The translations under genes were made by a program, and so were the position numbers. Of a stretch of 54,395 nt of DNA, positions 18,182 through 26,132 are shown in pieces. How positions within the stretch are numbered: the first letter of the stretch is position 1; every line of letters begins with the position of its first letter. The notes under the pieces are model-generated. The model was not told the DNA's origin. It saw only the letters and a program-made list of their open reading frames with translations, and searched no databases. The DNA comes from Pirellulaceae bacterium (lineage in GTDB: Bacteria > Planctomycetota > Planctomycetia > Pirellulales > Pirellulaceae), in the NCBI GenBank assembly GCA_028066335.1, contig JALCBQ010000005.1, forward strand, positions 1-54,395, written 5' to 3'.

Positions 18182-18262
18182 GGGAGGTTACCCGAGTGGC
18201 CAAAGGGGACAGACTGTAAATCTGTTGCGCAAGCTTCGAAGGTTCGAATCCTTCACCTCCCA
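18182..18262 (+). tRNA. tRNA-Tyr (anticodon GTA)
   Basis: The acceptor arm GGGAGGT pairs with ACCTCCC. The anticodon stem ACAGA/TCTGT holds CTGTAAA, giving GTA. A long variable arm (class II) is present, as expected for bacterial tRNA-Tyr. CCA is not encoded. Confidence 0.95.
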
Positions 18263-18575
18263 CTTAAAGTCCATGGGAGAGGCCGCAAGTAGCTCGCCGA
18301 TCCGATGGAGACCTCTCCCTTTGAGGCCTTGATTCCTTCGGGATTTTGGTGGATAATGGCTCGCGCCGCGGGAGGGTGAAAACTACGAGTTTTTTGTGTT
18401 GACGAGTTTTTACATTGATCCTGATCAAGTGGGCTATTGCTCCTCTTTGACTCTCTGTTTCGGCAGATTGTCTAGGGGGTCGCGCCGCTGGCTAAGGGTC
18501 GCGCCGCTGGCTAAGCCAAAGCTTATAGCGCCAAAGCTGTTGCTGTGGATTTTAGCTGTGGAAACTGGAAACTAT
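18263..18575. other. spacer between tRNA-Tyr and tRNA-Gly
   Basis: No gene is seen in these 313 bases. They contain a 19-bp tandem duplication, listed separately. Confidence 0.5.
18477..18514. repeat. perfect tandem duplication, 19 bp x 2
   Basis: GGGTCGCGCCGCTGGCTAA occurs twice without a gap in the spacer between tRNA-Tyr and tRNA-Gly. Confidence 0.95.
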
Positions 18576-18646
18576 GCGGGTGTTGCTTAGTGGTAAAGCT
18601 CCAGCCTTCCAAGCTGGCGACGAGGGTTCGATTCCCTTCACCCGCT
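18576..18646 (+). tRNA. tRNA-Gly (anticodon TCC)
   Basis: The acceptor arm GCGGGTG pairs with CACCCGC. The anticodon stem CCAGC/GCTGG holds CTTCCAA, giving TCC. The D-arm is short, as usual for tRNA-Gly. CCA is not encoded. Confidence 0.95.
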
Positions 18647-18695
18647 CTTTCTAGCCTTTTTATTTTACGAGTTGTTGACCCTTTTACGAGCATTG

Positions 18696-18727
18696 GCGGT
18701 GTGCTTTATGAGCGGTGTGCTTTATGA
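18696..18727. repeat. perfect tandem duplication, 16 bp x 2
   Basis: GCGGTGTGCTTTATGA occurs twice head to tail. A partial third copy (GACGGTGTG) begins nearby. Confidence 0.93.
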
Positions 18728-18863
18728 GCATTGACGGTGTGGGTCTCTCTCGTTAAAAAGGGATGGTTAGAGATAGAAACAAGAGACAAGCGGACATAAA
18801 AGGTTGGTACGCCACTTTTTATGGCCAGTATTTTGAAAACCAAGGGCGCAGTATGCCCCAGAG

Positions 18864-18936
18864 GCTGTTGTAGCTCAGTCGGTAGAGCACTTCATTGGTA
18901 ATGAAGAGGTCGTGGGTTCAAATCCCACCAACAGCT
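18864..18936 (+). tRNA. tRNA-Thr (anticodon GGT)
   Basis: The acceptor arm GCTGTTG pairs with CAACAGC. The anticodon stem CTTCA/TGAAG holds TTGGTAA, giving GGT. It is a second threonine isoacceptor in the same cluster, directly upstream of tuf. Confidence 0.95.
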
Positions 18937-18948
18937 CTTTTCGTCACA

Positions 18949-18977
18949 TTGACGAGCTATTTGACAAAGACGATAAA
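18949..18977 (+). promoter_or_regulatory. possible tuf promoter
   Basis: TTGACG (18949-18954) and GATAAA (18972-18977) are spaced by 17 nt, between tRNA-Thr(GGT) and tuf. The -10 match is only moderate. tuf could instead be read from an upstream tRNA promoter. Confidence 0.3.
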
Positions 18978-19125
18978 TTTACACGACGGTTTACGCAACG
19001 GTCCGTTTTTTGCGTTGCCGCCTCTTGAATTTGTCATCTGGTTGAGTAGAGTCGGTGTTGTCCGAAAGAATTATCGTTTTTCGTTTTTTTACATCACGCG
19101 CTAGAAATACAGGTAGAAAAGAAAC

Positions 19126-20322
19126 ATGGCCAAGGAGGTATTCGAAAGAACCAAGCCGCACGTGAACGTCGGCACCATTGGTCACATCGACCACGGCAAA
19201 ACGACATTAACCAGTGCCCTCTTGTCTTGTCAGGCAGCCAAGGGTATGGCAGAAGCGAAAGCTTACTCCGATGTCGCTAAAGGTGGGACCGTTCGTGACT
19301 CCACCAAAACAGTAACCATTCACGTTTCTCACGTGGAATACGAATCGGATGCACGTCATTACGCGCATATCGACTGTCCAGGTCACGCCGACTTTATCAA
19401 GAACATGATCACCGGTGCCGCCCAAATGGACGGTGCGATTTTGGTGGTTTCCGCGTATGATGGCCCTATGCCTCAGACCAAGGAACATGTCCTGCTTGCC
19501 CGTCAGGTAGATGTGCCACGTATCGTTGTTTTCCTCAACAAATGCGATCTCGTCGATGACGAAGAGATGCTTGAACTTGTCGAAATGGACGTACGTGAAT
19601 TGCTCAATAAGTACGACTTCGAAGGGGACGACGCCCCTGTCATTCGTGGTTCGGCCTTACCTGCTTATGAAAACCCAAATGACCCAGAAGCTCGAAAATG
19701 TATTGACGAACTTCTTGCGGCACTCGACGAGTTCATTCCACTTCCAGAACGCGATGTCGACAAGCCTTTCCTAATGGCTATCGAAGACGTCTTCTCCATT
19801 GAAGGTCGTGGAACTGTTGTCACTGGTAAAATTGATCGTGGTATCGTCAAGGTTGGTGAAGAAGTCGAAATTATCGGTCTTACCACCGAACCGACCAAAA
19901 CGACCTGCACCGGTGTCGAAATGTTCCGTAAAGAGATGGGCGAAGGTCGCGCTGGAGAAAACGTTGGTTGCCTCTTGCGAGGTGTCAAACGTGAAGATGT
20001 CCAACGTGGTCAGGTCTTGGCCAAGCCAGGGTCAATCACCCCACACACCAAATTTGAAGCAGAAATCTATTGCTTGTCCAAAGACGAAGGTGGTCGTAAG
20101 ACTCCTTTCTTCAACGGCTACAAGCCACAGTTCTACTTCAACACAACTGATGTTACCGGTTCGGTCGACCTGGTCGATGCCGAAATGTGTATGCCTGGTG
20201 ACAACGTCAAGATCACTGTTGAACTTGGCAAGCCAGTCGCTATGGACACAAACGTTCGCTTTGCAATTCGTGAAGGTGGGCGGACTGTCGGCTCTGGTGT
20301 TGTCAGTACTATCACTGAATAA
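19126..20322 (+). CDS. tuf: elongation factor Tu
   Basis: Delivers aminoacyl-tRNA to the ribosome. The protein has 398 residues with all three domains. G motifs are GHIDHGKT (19-26), DCPGH (83-87, catalytic His87) and NKCD (138-141). Switch I is unusual: the standard EEKARGITI stretch is replaced by [10 protein letters not shown], keeping the magnesium-binding threonine (Thr64) but not the Arg-Gly before it. I recall the same sequence from Rhodopirellula-type planctomycetes. The gene sits in the classical place between tRNA-Thr and tRNA-Trp/secE and is closed by a strong terminator, so it may be a separate unit. Confidence 0.98.
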   Translation: MAKEVFERTKPHVNVGTIGHIDHGKTTLTSALLSCQAAKGMAEAKAYSDVAKGGTVRDSTKTVTIHVSHVEYESDARHYAHIDCPGHADFIKNMITGAAQMDGAILVVSAYDGPMPQTKEHVLLARQVDVPRIVVFLNKCDLVDDEEMLELVEMDVRELLNKYDFEGDDAPVIRGSALPAYENPNDPEARKCIDELLAALDEFIPLPERDVDKPFLMAIEDVFSIEGRGTVVTGKIDRGIVKVGEEVEIIGLTTEPTKTTCTGVEMFRKEMGEGRAGENVGCLLRGVKREDVQRGQVLAKPGSITPHTKFEAEIYCLSKDEGGRKTPFFNGYKPQFYFNTTDVTGSVDLVDAEMCMPGDNVKITVELGKPVAMDTNVRFAIREGGRTVGSGVVSTITE

Positions 20323-20338
20323 GTAAATTCGACGATTA

Positions 20339-20368
20339 AAAACGGCAGGCGTTTTGACCTGCCGTTTT
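20339..20368 (+). terminator. intrinsic terminator of tuf
   Basis: AAAACGGCAGG (20339-20349) pairs perfectly with CCTGCCGTTTT (20358-20368) around an eight-base loop, 16 nt after the tuf stop codon. Confidence 0.88.
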
Positions 20369-20501
20369 CTCGTCTTTACTGGATTATTTCATAGACTACA
20401 TTATTTTCAGGATGCCTTTCCAGAGATGATGTCGTGCAAGGATTCCCTCGGCTTTAAGGTCGTTGATCTATTCTTGCGAAAGCCTTCTTTGCGAGGCGCA
20501 G

Positions 20502-20574
20502 AGGGGCGTAGCTCAATTGGTAGAGTACTGGTTTCCAAAACCAGGTGTTGTGAGTTCGAGTCCCACCGCCCCTG
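20502..20574 (+). tRNA. tRNA-Trp (anticodon CCA)
   Basis: The acceptor arm AGGGGCG pairs with CGCCCCT. The anticodon stem CTGGT/ACCAG holds TTCCAAA, giving CCA. It lies between tuf and secE, a position conserved in many bacteria. Confidence 0.95.
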
Positions 20575-20673
20575 CCTTTTTACGGTGCTACTGAGAAGGG
20601 TAAATAGCATTAGAAAAACCTGATGCAAATATCCTTATCGGTGCGAAATGTGTTAGAATATCGTCTGAACGGC

Positions 20674-20693
20674 GTTGTTCATTTATGAACAAC
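20674..20693 (+). repeat. palindromic hairpin GTTGTTCAT-TT-ATGAACAAC
   Basis: A perfect nine-base inverted repeat with a two-base centre, followed after about 10 nt by a T6 run. It could end the tRNA-Trp transcript or be an operator for secE. Confidence 0.5.
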
Positions 20694-20760
20694 TGGTAAA
20701 GTCTTTTTTAGCGTGTTTGCAGCGACAACAGCACCCTGACGCTCTATAGACCAGATAGTG

Positions 20761-20788
20761 AGCCGGTCTGCCTTAAAAGGCAGCGGCT
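20761..20788 (+). promoter_or_regulatory. hairpin in the secE leader
   Basis: CTGCCTT (20768-20774) pairs with AAGGCAG (20777-20783), and outside it AGCCG (20761-20765) pairs with CGGCT (20784-20788), with a two-base bulge. It lies about 60 nt before the secE start. It has no T run, so it is more likely an RNA leader structure than a terminator. Confidence 0.35.
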
Positions 20789-20850
20789 AGGCTGTTTCTA
20801 TAGATGACTTAATTTTGATCCATCTTTATTTTTTAAAAACAATAGACGCC

Positions 20851-21303
20851 ATGGCTAATCCTAGTAACAAGCAGTCGACTGCTGGGTACTTTGCCTCCTT
20901 TTTTAGCTTATCTCTTCATAAACCGAAGCAAGGAATGGTCGTCCGGCAGGTCACTTTTGCCGTCTTTGCCATCATTGTTTTGTTCGCTTCTTACCGACTC
21001 TACTATTATGAACCGATCGTCGGAGAAGGTAACGGCAAAATTTTCATTCCTATCGGCTTCCTCCTTGCTGGCCTGTGGGCAACTTTTCGCCTCGTTTACT
21101 ACCCACGGTTTGCCGACTTTTTAATCTCGGTCGAAGCCGAAATGAACAAGGTCTCCTGGCCATCGAAGCCAGAAATTGTTCGAAGCTCACTCGTTGTGAT
21201 CGTTACGATGCTTATATTAACAGCCGCATTATTTAGTTTTGACACAGCTTGGCACCTACTGTTTGATCTGCTCGGTGTCGGTTACCAGCAAAACCCAAGT
21301 TAG
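20851..21303 (+). CDS. secE: preprotein translocase subunit SecE (three-TM form)
   Basis: From ATG 20851 the protein has 150 residues; a TTG 36 nt upstream is less likely. Two hydrophobic segments (about 34-50 and 67-84) precede the conserved SecE core, which has the amphipathic helix EAEMNKVSWPSKPEIVRSSL and a final TM helix (about 120-140). Many bacteria have only the last helix, so this is the extended form. SecE clamps SecY in the Sec translocon; secY is about 29 kb downstream in the same supercluster. nusG follows, the standard neighbour. Confidence 0.93.
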   Translation: MANPSNKQSTAGYFASFFSLSLHKPKQGMVVRQVTFAVFAIIVLFASYRLYYYEPIVGEGNGKIFIPIGFLLAGLWATFRLVYYPRFADFLISVEAEMNKVSWPSKPEIVRSSLVVIVTMLILTAALFSFDTAWHLLFDLLGVGYQQNPS

Positions 21304-21495
21304 CACCCGATGAACCTAGCACCCCGATGGACACGGCTTGACAGTCGGCATCGTTTGATACCACATTTACAGTTCCTATTACAGCATAAACGAAACCTAT
21401 ATACTCCAGGCCCATTACCTAGCTTTTCTTCAGCTGATTCTTCAAATGGCCGAACTAGGCGACTTTAAATACAGGCAAAGAAATAAGAGGTCATC

Positions 21496-22191
21496 ATGAA
21501 CGAATCTCCTCAAGAAAACGATCTATCTGCCAAAGAGCCTGCCGTGGAAGGGCTCCCTTCCGAAGAACCGTCGCCAACAGAGCCACAAACTGCCCAGGAA
21601 GAGACTCCTTTGCCCACCAATGAATCTACAGTAGAGGAGCCAGAAGAAAACTCGACCTGGAACTGGTATATTTTAAAAGTTCAAAGCAATCGCGAAAACA
21701 GTGCCGCCCGAGCCCTCGAACGCCGAGTCAAAATGGAGGGACTTGATGAATATTTTGGCGAAGTCATTGTCCCCATGGAAGATGTCGTCGAATTCCGAAA
21801 CGGCAAGAGGAAAATTACCAAGCGAAAGCTCTACCCTGGCTATATCGTCGTCCATATGGAACTTAACGACGACACATGGTTTCTAGTTCGTGAGACTCCT
21901 GGAGTCGGCGACTTCACAGGGGCGACCGGTAAGCCGGCAGCAATGCTCCCCCACGAAGTCGAGCGAATTATCAAGAAAGAGAAAAAGGCAGGTGAAGGCG
22001 ACGAGAAGCTCCGTGTCAAGATCCCTTTTGTCAATGGAGACCGAGTTCGTGTCAACGAGGGCAACTTTACCAATTTTGAAGGTGAAGTCGAGTCTATTGA
22101 TGAATCAAATGGTCGTGTAACGGTCATCATTCAAATTTTTGGCCGCTCAACCCCAGTTGAGCTTGAGCACCAACAAATCGAAAAGCTTTAG
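21496..22191 (+). CDS. nusG: transcription termination/antitermination factor NusG
   Basis: A 231-residue protein, longer than the usual roughly 180 because of a Glu/Pro/Thr-rich acidic N-terminal extension of about 50 residues. The NGN domain begins at WNWYILKVQSNREN and includes RKLYPGYIVVHM, and the C-terminal KOW domain contains PFVNGDRVRVNEGNF. NusG binds RNA polymerase and couples it to Rho or the ribosome. It lies between secE and rplK as in most bacteria. Confidence 0.96.
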   Translation: MNESPQENDLSAKEPAVEGLPSEEPSPTEPQTAQEETPLPTNESTVEEPEENSTWNWYILKVQSNRENSAARALERRVKMEGLDEYFGEVIVPMEDVVEFRNGKRKITKRKLYPGYIVVHMELNDDTWFLVRETPGVGDFTGATGKPAAMLPHEVERIIKKEKKAGEGDEKLRVKIPFVNGDRVRVNEGNFTNFEGEVESIDESNGRVTVIIQIFGRSTPVELEHQQIEKL

Positions 22192-22598
22192 TAAAGATTG
22201 TTACAATAATCCTCCAAATTCTCTGATTTTATACCTTGGTAGAATTGCAAAGTTCCATTATAAACTCAGATTACAAATTTTCGGGCTAGCTTCTTTTAAT
22301 TTCACCTGTCGATTGATTTTGACAACGCTTCTGGTGAAACGGGAAAACGATAGACCGCTGCTCGGAAACAACAACTCACAAGAGTCTGGCGTAGTATTGC
22401 TGGTGTTGCGTGCCTAGTGCCCGAAAGTCTCTAGACAAGCTAAATCGCTAAGTGTGAAGTTGTTTTTGTCACTATCTGTATAGTGGCCACTGGTGAAAAG
22501 AAATGTTATTGTCTGCCCCTCCTTGTGGACATTTGTCCTCTGGATGTTTTGGCCGGCAATGATCGGTAATAATTTTGTATATATACGGCAAATAAATC
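22192..22598. other. rplK leader/spacer
   Basis: No gene is seen in these 407 bases. A small hairpin is listed separately, and TATATA close to the rplK start might be part of a promoter. The spacing suggests rplK begins a new transcript. Confidence 0.45.
22470..22485 (+). promoter_or_regulatory. small hairpin in the rplK leader
   Basis: CACTAT-ctgt-ATAGTG is a six-pair stem about 115 nt before rplK. In other bacteria L1 represses this operon through an RNA site in the leader. Whether this hairpin is that site is unknown. Confidence 0.25.
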
Positions 22599-23027
22599 AT
22601 GGCAAAGGAATTTGTTGGCGAGGCGAAGTTTCAGGTCCCTGGTGGGCAAGCGACTCCAGCACCGCCGGTCGGTACCTCGCTCGGTAAGTTTGGTGTTAAC
22701 TTAGGACAATTTGTCCAACAATTCAACGATCGAACCAAGGAACACAACGGTATCCCGATTCCGGTTGTCGTCTCTGTTTTTAGTGATCGTTCTTTTGAGT
22801 TTGTCACCAAAAGCCCCCCTGCTGCTGTCCTGCTCAAGCAGGCGGCCGGCATCGCAAAAGGGTCTGGCATCCCAAACCAAAACAAGGTTGGAACTGTCAC
22901 CCAGGCGCAAATTGATGAGATCTCCAAAACCAAAATGGCCGATCTTAACGCCCGTGATCTCGAACATGCTGGCCGAATGATTGCCGGTACTGCTCGTAGT
23001 ATGGGGCTAGAGGTTTCCAACGACTAA
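22599..23027 (+). CDS. rplK: 50S ribosomal protein L11
   Basis: A 142-residue protein of normal length. The N-terminal domain contains the proline pattern [18 protein letters not shown], and the C-terminal rRNA-binding domain has [19 protein letters not shown] and ends [11 protein letters not shown]11 binds the GTPase-associated centre of 23S rRNA. rplA follows after a 338-nt spacer with repeats, unusually far. Confidence 0.97.
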   Translation: MAKEFVGEAKFQVPGGQATPAPPVGTSLGKFGVNLGQFVQQFNDRTKEHNGIPIPVVVSVFSDRSFEFVTKSPPAAVLLKQAAGIAKGSGIPNQNKVGTVTQAQIDEISKTKMADLNARDLEHAGRMIAGTARSMGLEVSND

Positions 23028-23365
23028 CTTCTCCTGACCATAAAGGCTGGCAATAAAGGCTGGCAATAAAGGCTGGCAATGCACTTTAGTCAATACACTT
23101 TAGTGGTTATGGCCATCCTTTACATGAAAGAGACTTTGGAGAATACTTCGAAAAAGAACCTTTGAGCGACCTTTGAAAACAAAAGTTGAGTTGCCAAAGA
23201 GACACATAAGATTATTCTGGCAGAGGTCGTTTTAGCGACACTCTCCCTGTGGCATCGCTTCTGCGGCAACCCTGACAACCGGCCTAAAAACCTAAATTTC
23301 GCTGGTAAATTGAGTAAATAAACTTTGCTATTAGCAAACAGAATAGATCGAGTTGAAATCGTACT
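23028..23365. other. rplK-rplA spacer
   Basis: No gene is seen. It holds three 13-bp tandem copies (listed) and a direct repeat CACTTTAGT just after them. L11 and L1 genes are normally almost adjacent, so 338 bases is long. Confidence 0.5.
23041..23079. repeat. perfect tandem repeat, 13 bp x 3
   Basis: TAAAGGCTGGCAA occurs three times without gaps, 13 nt after the rplK stop codon. Confidence 0.96.
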
Positions 23366-24040
23366 ATGAAACATTCCAAGCGTTTTCGCGAACTAAGCAA
23401 AAAAACAACAGAAGAGGCTTTGCCTCTTGAGAAAGCGATCTCTCTCCTTAAAGAATTTGGAACGACCAAATTTGACCAGGCGGCCGAGGTTCACCTTCAC
23501 CTTGGGGTCGATCCCAAGCAGGCCGATCAAATCATCCGTGGTTCGATCGTCCTTCCTCATGGTATTGGCAAAGACCAGCGGGTCATCGTTTTTGCCAAAG
23601 GAGAAATGGTCGAAGCAGCGACCGAAGCTGGCGCCGATCGTGTTGGCCAAGAAGACCTTGCGAAAGAGATTCAGGGTGGTTTCCTTGATTTCGACGCATG
23701 TATTGCTTCGCCCGACATGATGACCGTTGTCGCTCCACTCGCCCGGATACTTGGGCCGCGTGGGCTCATGCCCTCACCCAGGGCAGGTACGGTAACCCCT
23801 GATGTCGCCAAGGCAGTCAAGGAATACAAAGCTGGTAAAGTCGAATTCCGAAATGACAACACAGGGAATGTCCACGCTGTCTTTGGTCGCCTTAGCTTTG
23901 AAGCCGATCAATTAACTGAAAATTTGCAGGCGTTCCTCCGTTATATTCAAGACCTTAAACCCGGAACCCTCAAGGGCTCTTACATTAAGAACATTAGCAT
24001 TAGTGGCACAATGAGCCCTGGTATTGCTGTATCCGCCTAA
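23366..24040 (+). CDS. rplA: 50S ribosomal protein L1
   Basis: A 224-residue protein, near the usual 225-235. Signature segments are [21 protein letters not shown] early and [18 protein letters not shown] in the middle (the L1 rRNA-binding signature). The end, [17 protein letters not shown], is typical. L1 forms the mobile stalk near the E site and often represses its own operon. Confidence 0.97.
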   Translation: MKHSKRFRELSKKTTEEALPLEKAISLLKEFGTTKFDQAAEVHLHLGVDPKQADQIIRGSIVLPHGIGKDQRVIVFAKGEMVEAATEAGADRVGQEDLAKEIQGGFLDFDACIASPDMMTVVAPLARILGPRGLMPSPRAGTVTPDVAKAVKEYKAGKVEFRNDNTGNVHAVFGRLSFEADQLTENLQAFLRYIQDLKPGTLKGSYIKNISISGTMSPGIAVSA

Positions 24041-24117
24041 GTGTTGCTTTAGCTAGGCTTTTTCCAGTCGAGCTGTAACCTAAAAATCATCGCTTGGGCA
24101 CGGCGACCCTTAATATA

Positions 24118-24131
24118 AATATTTAAATATT
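24118..24131. repeat. 14-bp AT palindrome in the rplJ leader
   Basis: AATATTTAAATATT is a perfect palindrome 32 nt before the rplJ start. The role is unknown. AT-rich palindromes can also arise by chance. Confidence 0.4.
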
Positions 24132-24163
24132 AGAGAATTTAATCCCGTCTTTAGGGTGTTTTC

Positions 24164-24682
24164 ATGAGTAAATACGTAAAAGAATTGTTAACCCAAGACC
24201 TCAAAAGTCGCCTCGATGGTGTCGAAGATGCCCTGATTGTCAGCCTTACTGGCATGGATGCAAACGCCACGGTTAAGATGCGCGATCAGCTCCACGAAAA
24301 AGGCATTCGAGTTATGGTTGTGAAAAACAGCCTTGCCCGACGTGCTACGGAGGGAACCTCGCTGGCTCCTGCTTTTGAAGGTCTCAAAGGGAGCAGTGCT
24401 GTCGTTTGGGGAGCCGAAGATTTTGTCTCTCTCTCCAAAGAGGTCGTTAAACTTGACGGTGATGAAGAGCTCGAACATTTCGTCACTCGTGGTGGAGCGA
24501 TGGATGGGGAGCCACTTACCCCTGCCAAGGTTAAAGAGATCAGCAAATGGCCTAGCCGTACTGAGCAACTAAGCTTGCTAATCGGGCAAATTCTTGGACC
24601 TGGCCGAACGCTCGCTGCACAAGTCACTGGCCCTGGTAGTCACCTTGCTGCCCAAATTAAAACAAAAAGTGAAGATGAATAA
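24164..24682 (+). CDS. rplJ: 50S ribosomal protein L10
   Basis: A 172-residue protein that anchors the L7/L12 stalk. The N-terminal domain binds 23S rRNA and contains GIRVMVVKNSLARRA, a family signature. The C-terminal helix (QVTGPGSHLAAQIKTKSE) would carry L12 dimers. rplL follows after 100 nt, the conserved pairing. Confidence 0.95.
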   Translation: MSKYVKELLTQDLKSRLDGVEDALIVSLTGMDANATVKMRDQLHEKGIRVMVVKNSLARRATEGTSLAPAFEGLKGSSAVVWGAEDFVSLSKEVVKLDGDEELEHFVTRGGAMDGEPLTPAKVKEISKWPSRTEQLSLLIGQILGPGRTLAAQVTGPGSHLAAQIKTKSEDE

Positions 24683-24744
24683 GCCTTTTTTGTTACGCTT
24701 CCATATACCGTCGATTTAATACTCATTCGAACCATTTGACATTT

Positions 24745-24762
24745 CGGTACCTTACCGTTTTT
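24745..24762 (+). terminator. small hairpin with T5 between rplJ and rplL
   Basis: CGGTA-CCT-TACCG followed by TTTTT, about 20 nt before rplL. The stem is only five pairs, so it could be a weak attenuator, an mRNA processing site, or chance. Confidence 0.25.
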
Positions 24763-24782
24763 CAGAAAGGATCGTATATACG

Positions 24783-25193
24783 ATGTCCGAAGAAACCGCA
24801 ACGAAAGAATTCAGCGACTCCACAAAAACTCTTGGTGATCAAATCGCTGAACTTACCCTTAAGCAAGCTAAAGAGCTTAGCGATTACCTCAAAGATGTCC
24901 ATGAAATCGAAGCTGCTGCAGGTGGTGGAGTTGTCATGGCTGGCCCAGCTGCCGGCGGTGGTGGTGAAGAGGCCGCTGAGCAGACCGAATTTGATGTTGT
25001 CATGACCTCCTTTGGTGACAAAAAACTAGGTGTCGTCAAAGCCGTCAAAAACATCACTGGTGCTAGCCTCATGGAAGCCAAAAAATTGGTTGAAGGCATT
25101 CCTGCTACACTCAAAGAGAAAGTTAGCAAGGAAGATGCAGAAAAGGTCAAAGCAGAACTTGAAGAAGCTGGCGCAACTGTCGAGCTTAAATAA
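24783..25193 (+). CDS. rplL: 50S ribosomal protein L7/L12
   Basis: A 136-residue stalk protein. The N-terminal dimerisation helices contain [17 protein letters not shown]. The flexible Ala/Gly hinge ([17 protein letters not shown]) is followed by the factor-binding domain with [15 protein letters not shown] and [16 protein letters not shown]. It recruits EF-Tu and EF-G. A terminator about 80 nt downstream closes the rplJL segment. Confidence 0.98.
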   Translation: MSEETATKEFSDSTKTLGDQIAELTLKQAKELSDYLKDVHEIEAAAGGGVVMAGPAAGGGGEEAAEQTEFDVVMTSFGDKKLGVVKAVKNITGASLMEAKKLVEGIPATLKEKVSKEDAEKVKAELEEAGATVELK

Positions 25194-25272
25194 CGGTAGA
25201 GTTCTCTGCTGATTGTTTACAATTGCTAATACGACCAACTTAAGGGAAAATTCTTGAGAAATACTAAAATGA

Positions 25273-25314
25273 TGTCGTACCACGAAGGTTTTTTGATGGT
25301 ACGGCACATTTTTT
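25273..25314 (+). terminator. intrinsic terminator after rplL
   Basis: TGTCGTACCA (25273-25282) pairs with TGGTACGGCA (25297-25306) with one G-T wobble, and a T6 run follows at 25309-25314. Confidence 0.7.
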
Positions 25315-25865
25315 GCACAATCGGGCTTTTCTTTTTCAGGAACCTGTGTTAAGTTACGTCGTTCAGTGAGGTTGTAAGTGTGTAGCAGGTTTGGCCGGCG
25401 ATAGTTTTACAAGATAGTTTTATGGGTAATGCTCCATAAAACCTTTTCCTGTAGGTCTCTCGTTGATTTGCTCGGGGTAAAGTAAGTAATTTTTGGGGTT
25501 TGGTTGCGGTTAATGTTCTTCGGTGAGTTAGGCCTGATGGGCAGCACTACTCGGAGACGTTGGTTTTGACAAATAAGCCCTTGACTTCCTTCTTCCCACC
25601 AGAGCTTCTGTCTGTTTCTCCTTTCTTTGCTGAATCTCGTCAGAGATTTTTTCCTGCCGAGTCCTTGTGAATTTTCGAAAGTCTTCATTGAATTTTTCTT
25701 GAAGTGCTTTTTTAGGGGCGCTTTCTTCGAAATATTTTGGTGTTGCCTTAGTCCGCAAGGTGTTTACCCTGAGGTTTTGTGGCTCTTTTCATAAGTAGTT
25801 TGCCGTCGGTCGAGTCGGACCCGTCGGCTCTTGCTGCCAATAGATTTTGCTGCAACCCCTCACAG

Positions 25866-25895
25866 TGCCTCTAGATTAAATGCCTCTAGATTATA
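25866..25895. repeat. tandem duplication, 15 bp x 2
   Basis: TGCCTCTAGATTAAA is followed by TGCCTCTAGATTATA (two mismatches). A decayed third copy (TGTTTCTAATTT) comes next, in the rpoB leader. Confidence 0.88.
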
Positions 25896-26132
25896 TGTTT
25901 CTAATTTTGTGCCGCTGTTTTATTCGTATATAACTGCTGTGCCTTTGGATGAAACGAAGAACCCACTCTCTCTGAAAGACCATCTAGAAAGACTCGGGGT
26001 TACCAGATTGATATTGACGTTTGATCGTTCTCTTGTCGATCCGGCCCTTTGACCGTTTTCTACGATGGCTATTTTTCGTGTTTTCTTATCTTGATCGTTC
26101 TACCGCATTTTGAATAAGGAGCCAGGGCCAAC

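Larger units (their letters stand above)
25194..26132. other. 939-nt spacer between rplL and rpoB
   Basis: This is very long for a junction that is usually a few hundred bases. It contains a terminator and a 15-bp duplication (both listed). Minus-strand frames give Lys/Glu/Gln-rich translations, but without ATG starts or family features. A dedicated rpoB promoter is expected here. Confidence 0.5.

Noticed and set aside
25528-25758. Minus-strand Lys/Glu-rich frame of 76 codons upstream of rpoB
   Set aside because: It starts only with TTG, shows no family features, and its composition follows from pyrimidine-rich plus-strand DNA.
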